From an uncultured Acidaminococcus sp. (GTDB lineage Bacteria; Bacillota; Negativicutes; Acidaminococcales; Acidaminococcaceae), in the NCBI GenBank assembly GCA_905213155.1, contig CAJMHI010000037.1, forward strand, positions 1 to 18,776: a DNA stretch of 18,776 nucleotides, written 5' to 3'. The notes under the pieces are model-generated. The model searched no databases. It had not been told where the DNA came from and was given only the letters and a program-made list of their open reading frames with translations. Each line of letters begins with the position of its first letter. Position 1 is the stretch's first letter. Positions 13,411-18,776 of this stretch are shown piece by piece. The position numbers and the translations under genes were made by a program.

Positions 13411-14592
13411 ATGGTCATTACCAATGGATTTACCTATATTGCCTTTTTAATGTTTTTGGCCGGCGGATTGCTGGCGTTAGAAAAGTATTCCAAATGGAAA
13501 ATTTTTAATATCGTGCCCCCTCTGGTTTGGATCTACGTGTTGAATATGATCTTTTGCACGCTGGGTCTGTACCATTCCAAAGGAGTATCTGCGGCGTACG
13601 GCGTTTTAAAGAATAATCTTTTATATGCTATGATTTTTGTTATGCTGTTGCGCTGCGATTTCCGTAAACTGGCCAAACTGGGCGGCCGGATGGTGGCCAT
13701 TTTTCTGGGCTGCTCCGTTACCTTGTTTGCCGGCTTTGTCATTGGCTATCCCATTTTTAAGGGATTCCTGGGCAAGGATACCTGGGGTGCTGTGGCAGCC
13801 CTGTATGCTTCCTGGGTGGGCGGCAGTGCCAATATGGCCGCCATGCAGGCAGCTTTGCCAGTGGACGCTGGTGCCTACAGCTGCGCCCTGGCACTTGATA
13901 CGGTATGCTATTCCGTATGGATTGCCTTGCTGCTGCTCATGGTGCGCTATGCCAAAAAGTGGAATGACGCCGTGAAGGCCGATACCAGTAAACTGCAGGC
14001 TGTAGCGGATGCGGCTGCGGCCGAAGTGGCCAAAGAAAAACGTTCGGCCTCGGCGGCGGACTGGATTTTCCTCATTGGTATTTCTCTTTTGGTGTCCGCC
14101 ATTTCCCAGCAGGTGGGAGGCAGTCTCAATACGATGCTTAAAGGTGTAGGGCTTGCTATGTTCGACAAGGGCACCATGACCACGGTCTTTGTGACCATCT
14201 TAGGCCTTGTTTGTGCCATGACCCCGCTGGGCCGGGTTCCTGCGGTAGAAGAACTCTCCAATGTGTACCTGTATGCCGTTGTTTCTCTGCTGGCTTCTAC
14301 GGCCAGCGTGACGGATCTATTGGCTGCGCCTATGTGGGTGGTGTATGGTTTCTTTATCCTGGTGGTGCATGTGGTGCTGATGTTTGTCCTCAGCAAGGTG
14401 TTTCATTGGGATTTGTGCATGGTTTCCACCGCTTCCCTGGCCAATATCGGCGGCGCTGCGTCCGCTCCGATTGTTGCCAGTGCCTATGATGCCTCTTATG
14501 CAGGGATCGGGGTACTGATGGGCGTTTTAGGCGCTGCTATTGGGAACTTTGCCGGACTAATCTGCGGCTACGTGCTGAAAATGATGGCGTAA
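13411..14592 (+). CDS. DUF819-family multi-pass membrane protein, candidate transporter
   Basis: A 393-residue very hydrophobic protein with roughly ten membrane segments in two halves, joined by a charged Ala/Lys-rich cytoplasmic stretch (about residues 183-213, VKADTSKLQAVADAAAAEVA). Glycine-rich membrane motifs ASWVGGSANMAAM and SLANIGGAASAPIVAS occur at matching places in the two halves, suggesting internal duplication. It resembles DUF819 (YjcL-like) proteins, whose substrate is not established as far as I know. Its place between the Ala-Glu epimerase and a serine hydrolase, 27 and 37 bases from its neighbours, suggests transport of a murein peptide or of its products. That role is inference. 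The ribosome binding site GGGAGA is about 9 bases upstream. Confidence 0.8.
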   Translation: MVITNGFTYIAFLMFLAGGLLALEKYSKWKIFNIVPPLVWIYVLNMIFCTLGLYHSKGVSAAYGVLKNNLLYAMIFVMLLRCDFRKLAKLGGRMVAIFLGCSVTLFAGFVIGYPIFKGFLGKDTWGAVAALYASWVGGSANMAAMQAALPVDAGAYSCALALDTVCYSVWIALLLLMVRYAKKWNDAVKADTSKLQAVADAAAAEVAKEKRSASAADWIFLIGISLLVSAISQQVGGSLNTMLKGVGLAMFDKGTMTTVFVTILGLVCAMTPLGRVPAVEELSNVYLYAVVSLLASTASVTDLLAAPMWVVYGFFILVVHVVLMFVLSKVFHWDLCMVSTASLANIGGAASAPIVASAYDASYAGIGVLMGVLGAAIGNFAGLICGYVLKMMA

Positions 14593-14629
14593 GCGCGTAT
14601 AACGCACTGTTTGAGAAGCAGGAGGCTGT

Positions 14630-15454
14630 ATGAAAAAGCTGGATTGGCCTGCGCAGCAAACAGTGGTGACCGCGCGGATAGAAAAACTGGAAAAAGAAAC
14701 AGGCGGCAAAATCGCCGTCTGTTTCCGTGATCTCAGCCATGGGCGCAGGTTCTCGTACAACGGGGCCTGCGCCTTTTTGTCCGCCAGTACCATTAAAATT
14801 TTGCTCCTGGCTGAACTATTGCGGCAGGCGGAAGCGGGAAACTTTTCCCTAACAGACCGCCTGCTTATGACTAAAGAAGATATGACCGGTGGCGACGGCA
14901 TTTTAAAAGAACTGGAAGCGGGGCACCATTTTTCCCTTATGGAACTGGCAACGCTGATGATCATTGTAAGTGATAACGAAGCCACCAATAAATTGCTTAC
15001 CCTGGTGGGGATGGAGAACGTAAACCGCCTGGGAGAAGCACTCCATTTAAAAGCTATCCATTTTGGCCGGAAAATGATGGATGAGGCGGCAAGAAAACGG
15101 GGAGAAGAAAACTGGATTGCTGCCGACGACCTGGGAGAGCTGTTAACAAAAATTTATCAGGGAACGCTGATCAGCCAAAATGCCAGTGCCCTGATGCTAC
15201 GCCTTTTGCAGCGCCAGCAGCAGGGAGAGCGGCTGCAGCGGTATTTGCCGGAAGACGTGCCGTTAGCGCACAAGTGCGGGGACCTTGGAGGCGTGGAAAA
15301 CGATGCCGGGATTTTTCTTTTTCCTAAGAACCCCTATGTCCTGGTCGTCCTCACTAACCTGATGCCCTCTGCTCTAGTGGGCAAACGGGCAGTTGGACAG
15401 ATTTCCCGACTCTTTTATGAACTGGTAACAGGGAATCCGGGATTTCCTGATTAA
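14630..15454 (+). CDS. class A beta-lactamase-like serine hydrolase lacking a signal peptide
   Basis: A 274-residue member of the penicillin-binding/class A beta-lactamase fold. SxxK is S53-T-I-K56, SDN is 114-116 and the KTG-type box is K215-C-G217. The omega-loop region reads RKMMDEAARKRGEENW and has no ExxLN glutamate, so efficient beta-lactam hydrolysis is unlikely; a peptidase or esterase is more probable. The start MKKLDWPAQQTVV has no hydrophobic signal segment, and AGGAGG (14620-14625) fixes the ATG, so the product looks cytoplasmic. It is the last gene of the pepV-epimerase-DUF819 unit, which suggests action on an imported wall peptide (inference). No intrinsic terminator is evident after it. 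Confidence 0.85.
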   Translation: MKKLDWPAQQTVVTARIEKLEKETGGKIAVCFRDLSHGRRFSYNGACAFLSASTIKILLLAELLRQAEAGNFSLTDRLLMTKEDMTGGDGILKELEAGHHFSLMELATLMIIVSDNEATNKLLTLVGMENVNRLGEALHLKAIHFGRKMMDEAARKRGEENWIAADDLGELLTKIYQGTLISQNASALMLRLLQRQQQGERLQRYLPEDVPLAHKCGDLGGVENDAGIFLFPKNPYVLVVLTNLMPSALVGKRAVGQISRLFYELVTGNPGFPD

Positions 15455-15606
15455 AACAGGGTGATTTACTATATTAAAGTTCGGAATTTAGTGTATAAAA
15501 AATAAAATAGATCCTTAAAAATCCTAAAAATCGCTAAATAAATCGAAATAAAGCGAACGTTATAAAAATAATAGTGAAAAATATTCGAAAAACAGGCTTT
15601 TTCCCC
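15455..15606. other. AT-rich intergenic region upstream of the glutamine synthetase
   Basis: The 247-base gap between the serine hydrolase and the synthetase is much richer in A/T than the genes. It contains a near-tandem TAAAAATC pair around 15516-15532 and TCGCT/AGCGA in opposite orientation around 15531-15556. I see no ORF, tRNA or terminator with a proper T-run here. It probably holds regulatory sites. Confidence 0.4.
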
Positions 15607-15627
15607 TAGGCAAATAAAAAGTCCTGT
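15592..15627. repeat. inverted repeat directly upstream of the synthetase -10 box
   Basis: ACAGGCTTTTT (15592-15602) pairs with AAAAAGTCCTGT (15616-15627), giving 11 bp with one bulged T and a 13-base centre. It covers the -35 region and ends next to the -10 box, so it could be an operator. As RNA it would lie upstream of the start of transcription. Confidence 0.5.
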
Positions 15628-15635
15628 GCTATAAT
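15607..15635 (+). promoter_or_regulatory. promoter of the glutamine synthetase gene, extended -10
   Basis: A perfect TATAAT (15630-15635) is preceded by TGC (TGnTATAAT, the same arrangement as at coaX). The -35 is weak: TAGGCA (15607-15612) with a 17-base spacer. A weak -35 within an inverted repeat suggests activation or repression rather than constitutive expression. No sigma-54 type element is seen. Confidence 0.65.
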
Positions 15636-15701
15636 AAGCCCATGTAGTTGATAAACACGCTTTTCACTACTTGCGGTCTGATAGAGGAAAGGAGCACTGT
15701 T

Positions 15702-17609
15702 ATGGCCATGTACCAAAAGGATTTACTGTATGTCATTAAGCCCTGCGAACTGACGCCGGATACGCTGAAAGATCTGCTGGGGGCGCATCCTGAGATTCGG
15801 TTTGTTTCCTTTATGGGGATCGACTTTGCCGGCAATGATACGGATGAAAAAGTGCCTATCAAAGCCTTCTTGGATGATATGGATACCATGCTGTATCATC
15901 ATACCGCCCAGACCGACGGTTCTTCCGTTGTGCTGCCGGGGGTAGCCTCCTTACACGATGCCCGGGTAGACATGGTGGCAGATCTGTCCGTAAACTGGTT
16001 TGTAGATTACAACCTGGAACATATTGACCCGGAAACCGGAAAAATGGTGGGGACATTGCGGATTCCCTGCTTTTTGGAACATAACGGCGAATTCGTGGAT
16101 TCCCGGTACATCCTGCATAGGACGTTGGAATATGTAGCGGATGCCACGCTAAAAGCTATGAAAAAGGCTGGTTCTGTACCCGGATTGCCTGTCAGCCCTG
16201 ACGATATTGAAAAGGTTACTTTCACCTGTGCCACGGAATTGGAATTTTGGGTGAAGACACCGACCGAAAGCGTTTCGACCATGGCCTTGTCCTCCTCCCA
16301 GATCATGCAGGAACAATATTGGGCACGGACCCGGGGCAATGTGCGGACGGCCTTGGAACAAGCGGTGGAAGTATTGGGATTTTATGGACTGGAACCGGAA
16401 ATGGGCCACAAGGAAGTGGGCGGTATCCGGGGACAGCTGGACATGAACGGCAATATGACCCACGTGAATGAACAGCTGGAAATCGACTGGAAGTTTTCTA
16501 CCAACGGCGTACAGGCTGCCGATAATGAAATCCTGGTGCGCAACCTGGTAAAGGAAATTTTCCGTGCCAACGGATTGGAAGTTTCTTTCCTGGCCAAACC
16601 TATTATAGGCGTTGCCGGCGACGGGGAACACACCCATGTAGGCATGGGCTGCGTGACCAAAGATGGTAAATTTGTCAATTTGATGAGCCCGGCGGATATG
16701 CACAAAGATTTCCTGTCCGCTATCGGCTATGGAGCCTTGATGGGCGTTTTGAAAAACTACGAAGTGCTGAATCCCATCTGCTCCTGCACCATCGATGCCT
16801 TTAAACGGCTGAAACCTGGCTTTGAAGCGCCGATTTGCATCGTCACCAGCCTGGGCAAGGCACCGGATATCCCGTCCCGGAACCGGACTATTTTGGCCGG
16901 TCTCATTCGTGACGTGAATAATCCCAAAGCCACCCGGTTTGAAATGCGTGCGCCCAACCCCTTCACCAATACCTATATAGCTCTTGCCGGGTTCTATATG
17001 GCAGCACTGGATGGCATCGAAGCGGCCCTGTGCTCCGGGAAGAGCACCGAAGAATTGTGTGCGGAGCTTTCCAAAAAATCCGGGGAAGAAGCATACTACC
17101 TGGAAAAAGACCGGGAATATCGTTCCGAAGACGATGTGTTTGAAGACTATACCGATGAAGAGCGGGATACGTACTTCGGCAAGCCCCCTGCGACGGTATG
17201 GGAAAACTGCAAAGCCATTGATACGTACCCTGAAAAGGTCGCTGTGCTGACCCGTGGGGATATTATCAAACCGCTGTATTTGAAATCCTTTGTGGCCGGT
17301 GCACTGCTCCGTTGGCAGACGGAACTTTTGACCCACGTGATTCCAGATTACCGGAGCAAGATCATTGCGATGAAGAAAGCTCCTGCTGAAGAAAGCACGG
17401 CCTGGGATGATGGCGTATGGCAGCAGGTACAGGCCATGCGGGTAGAAATCGCCAAAGATACGGATACGTCCACCAGCCTGTTTACCCAGATTGCCAAGGC
17501 GTTCCACGAAGGTGACCTCGATAAGGCGTCTGATCTAGAACAGGAACTGGATAAAAAGATGGAAATCTTGGAAAAACTCTATGAGGATTATAAAAACAAC
17601 ATTCTGTAA
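15702..17609 (+). CDS. glutamine synthetase family protein, atypical 635-residue form
   Basis: Probably makes glutamine from glutamate, ammonia and ATP. Catalytic-domain signatures: ATELEFW (about 178-184), GDGEHTHVGMG (about 305-315, in place of GSGMHxHxS), FKRLKPGFEAP (about 366-376, like the SYKRLVPGYEAP type) and ATRFEMRAPNPFTNTYIALAG, equivalent to RIEFRxPDxxxNPYLA. At 635 residues it is far longer than type I (about 440-470) and somewhat shorter than type III (about 700). The extra C-terminal part, about 150 residues, is largely helical and charged. The NLYDLPPEE adenylylation region of type I enzymes is absent. GAAAGGAG (15687-15694) is 7 bases before the ATG. A related ligase activity such as gamma-glutamyl-amine synthesis is possible. 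Confidence 0.8.
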   Translation: MAMYQKDLLYVIKPCELTPDTLKDLLGAHPEIRFVSFMGIDFAGNDTDEKVPIKAFLDDMDTMLYHHTAQTDGSSVVLPGVASLHDARVDMVADLSVNWFVDYNLEHIDPETGKMVGTLRIPCFLEHNGEFVDSRYILHRTLEYVADATLKAMKKAGSVPGLPVSPDDIEKVTFTCATELEFWVKTPTESVSTMALSSSQIMQEQYWARTRGNVRTALEQAVEVLGFYGLEPEMGHKEVGGIRGQLDMNGNMTHVNEQLEIDWKFSTNGVQAADNEILVRNLVKEIFRANGLEVSFLAKPIIGVAGDGEHTHVGMGCVTKDGKFVNLMSPADMHKDFLSAIGYGALMGVLKNYEVLNPICSCTIDAFKRLKPGFEAPICIVTSLGKAPDIPSRNRTILAGLIRDVNNPKATRFEMRAPNPFTNTYIALAGFYMAALDGIEAALCSGKSTEELCAELSKKSGEEAYYLEKDREYRSEDDVFEDYTDEERDTYFGKPPATVWENCKAIDTYPEKVAVLTRGDIIKPLYLKSFVAGALLRWQTELLTHVIPDYRSKIIAMKKAPAEESTAWDDGVWQQVQAMRVEIAKDTDTSTSLFTQIAKAFHEGDLDKASDLEQELDKKMEILEKLYEDYKNNIL

Positions 17610-17644
17610 TACAGCAGTATGCTGAGGAAGGAGACGTGGAAGCA

Positions 17645-18229
17645 GTGCACCGAAAGACGGTCGGGTTCCTGCTTCTGACTTTTCTCCTGCTACTTTTTCT
17701 TCCTTCCTTTGGTTTGGCTGCGGCAAAGCCCGTGGCCAAACTGGGGATGAAGGGGCAGCGGGTGGAAGAGGTCCAGGCCATGCTGTCAGAACTGCGTTTG
17801 TACAATGACAGTGTGGATGGAGACTTCGGAAAAGGAACAGAACAAGCTGTCAAAAAGTTTCAGAAGAAATATCGAAAACCGCAGACCGGGATTGTGACCT
17901 GGTCCGTATATAACCTGATGAGTAAAAAAAGTGGCCTGGATTTTGGCCATTATCGCAAACGCTGGGTGATGGAAAGTACCGGCTATAGTCCCAGCGATCC
18001 GGGGGTAACGGGGATTACCTATACCGGTGCCGTGATGCAGCGAGGCATTGTGGCGGTGGATCCGGTGCTCATCCCGTTAGGAACAAAAATGTATATAATG
18101 GGCTATGGCAAAGGGGTAGCTGCCGACATCGGCTCTGCCATTCGGGGCAACCTGATTGACCTGGCTTTTGATAACCGCGGACAGGCGCTGGAATGGGGCC
18201 GTCGGCGGGTACTTGTGTATATCTGGTAA
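17645..18229 (+). CDS. secreted peptidoglycan-binding and 3D-domain protein
   Basis: A probable wall-acting exported protein of 194 residues. A hydrophobic signal segment (about 5-25, ending GLAAA) is followed by a PG_binding_1 domain (about 30-85: LGMKGQRVEEVQAML... VDGDFGKGTEQAVKKFQ) and a C-terminal 3D domain (about 100-194). The three conserved Asp of the 3D domain are present: AVDPVLIPLGTKMYI, AADIG and LIDLAFD. The ending GRRRVLVYIW is typical. The domain combination occurs in cell-wall lytic or resuscitation-type proteins (MltA-like fold). AAGGAG (17628-17633) is 11 bases before GTG 17645; the in-frame GTG at 17636 is only 2 bases away and unlikely. It lies 35 bases after the synthetase gene. 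Confidence 0.88.
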   Translation: MHRKTVGFLLLTFLLLLFLPSFGLAAAKPVAKLGMKGQRVEEVQAMLSELRLYNDSVDGDFGKGTEQAVKKFQKKYRKPQTGIVTWSVYNLMSKKSGLDFGHYRKRWVMESTGYSPSDPGVTGITYTGAVMQRGIVAVDPVLIPLGTKMYIMGYGKGVAADIGSAIRGNLIDLAFDNRGQALEWGRRRVLVYIW

Positions 18230-18241
18230 GGAGTGGATACG

Positions 18242-18679
18242 TTGTTAACTGCAAAAGAAATCCCAGCCTGGATGGAGAAAAAAATGGCGGCCAACCATTT
18301 TATGAATGTGGCGGCCATCAAACTGTCGAAAGTGGAATGCGGCTATTGTGAGATGGTGATGCATACGGACCCTGCTATTCATGGCAATCGCTACGGCGCT
18401 GTCCATGGCGGTGCCTTGTTTACCCTGGCGGATTCTGCTATGGGCGTAGTGGGCTATAGCATTGGCTGTAAGGTGGTGACGCTCTCCAGTTCCATTAATT
18501 TCATCAGCAATACCAAAGAAAAAGAAGCCATTCTTGCCAAGGCCTACCTGGTCCATGCAGGGCACTCTACGTTAGTGGTGCGGGTGGAAGAATTTGACCA
18601 TACGGGCCGTAAAATGGTGGATCTCACTGGGACCATGTTTGTGATCGGACATTTTGACGAAATTCCGCAAAAGTGGTAA
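18242..18679 (+). CDS. PaaI-family hotdog-fold thioesterase
   Basis: A small acyl-CoA thioesterase-like protein of 145 residues with a single hotdog domain. The signature HGGALFTLADSAMG starts at His55; Asp64 is the expected catalytic acid. TLSSSINFIS and the strand after it match the family core. The acyl substrate is unknown; PaaI-type enzymes often handle aryl- or hydroxylated acyl-CoAs. TAAGGAG (18227-18233) overlaps the preceding gene's stop codon. TTG 18242 lies 8 bases after it and is the best start; the in-frame GTG at 18233 overlaps the ribosome binding site itself. The 12-base gap suggests co-transcription with the 3D-domain gene, though no functional link is obvious. Confidence 0.87.
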   Translation: MLTAKEIPAWMEKKMAANHFMNVAAIKLSKVECGYCEMVMHTDPAIHGNRYGAVHGGALFTLADSAMGVVGYSIGCKVVTLSSSINFISNTKEKEAILAKAYLVHAGHSTLVVRVEEFDHTGRKMVDLTGTMFVIGHFDEIPQKW

Positions 18680-18776
18680 AATTATTATATTATTTAACTA
18701 AATAGAAAGCCAAAAACAAAAGGTTAATTGTAAGATGAAATGGAACACATAAAAAGTCCACAGTGAATATCTCGTG
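18680..18776. other. AT-rich non-coding end of the window
   Basis: These 97 bases after the thioesterase are strongly AT-rich. I find no terminator hairpin with a T-run, no RNA gene and no ORF of useful length. The next gene or its promoter probably lies beyond the window. Confidence 0.5.

Noticed and set aside
14630..15454. Annotation as an antibiotic-resistance beta-lactamase
   Set aside because: No signal peptide, no ExxLN glutamate in the omega loop, Cys in place of Thr in KTG, and a metabolic gene neighbourhood.
16149..17507. Long open frame of about 450 codons on the minus strand opposite the glutamine synthetase gene
   Set aside because: It lies entirely against a gene with clear catalytic motifs, has no recognisable domain, and its composition (Phe, His, Gly, Arg rich) is that of an antisense shadow. 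The same reasoning removes the long minus-strand frames at 4950-6197 and 11311-12180.
1..18776. CRISPR array, tRNA or rRNA genes, phage or defence genes
   Set aside because: No regularly spaced repeats, no tRNA cloverleaf or rRNA-like sequence, and no transposase, integrase, nuclease or toxin-antitoxin type protein was seen in the coding frames.

Overview
The window is ordinary-looking chromosome from a Firmicute. The best guess is a Negativicute close to Acidaminococcus, Phascolarctobacterium or Megasphaera, but this is inferred from gene content and protein style, not from a marker gene. Every gene I accept lies on the + strand. Coding DNA is moderately GC-rich and the intergenic DNA is AT-rich. 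The core block S1-domain protein, tilS, hpt, ftsH, birA, coaX, dusB follows the Bacillus/Clostridium order (yabR, tilS, hprT, ftsH, coaX, dusB). The sporulation genes that sit in this block in Bacillus (such as spoIIE) are absent.

Layout: 1-340 holds no gene. It has a pair of imperfect direct repeats, two inverted repeats and the copper-responsive control region of copA. 341-2917 is a copper P-type ATPase with metal-binding domains at both ends. After a terminator and a strong promoter, 3038-10699 carries the housekeeping block: RNA-binding S1 protein, tRNA-Ile lysidine synthetase, hypoxanthine phosphoribosyltransferase, FtsH protease, BirA, type III pantothenate kinase behind a structured leader, a DusB-like dihydrouridine synthase and a PAP2 phosphatase.

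10724-15454 is a four-gene unit that looks dedicated to cell-wall peptides: PepV-like dipeptidase, L-Ala-D/L-Glu epimerase, a DUF819 membrane protein (candidate transporter) and a class A beta-lactamase-like serine hydrolase without a signal peptide. It starts with a sigma-70 type promoter containing a perfect 10-bp palindrome and a leader that ends in a terminator-like hairpin. Inferred chemistry: L-Ala-D-Glu from murein is epimerised to L-Ala-L-Glu and cleaved to alanine and glutamate. The next gene, behind an AT-rich control region, is an atypical 635-residue glutamine synthetase, so the end of the window may centre on glutamate.

The window closes with a secreted peptidoglycan-binding/3D-domain protein and a PaaI-type thioesterase, followed by about 100 AT-rich bases without a recognisable gene. 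The items most worth checking are the folded leader of coaX, the pepV leader, the cell-wall peptide cassette with its unusual serine hydrolase, the paired CsoR-like operators, the atypical glutamine synthetase, and terminator hairpins placed directly in front of ribosome binding sites.
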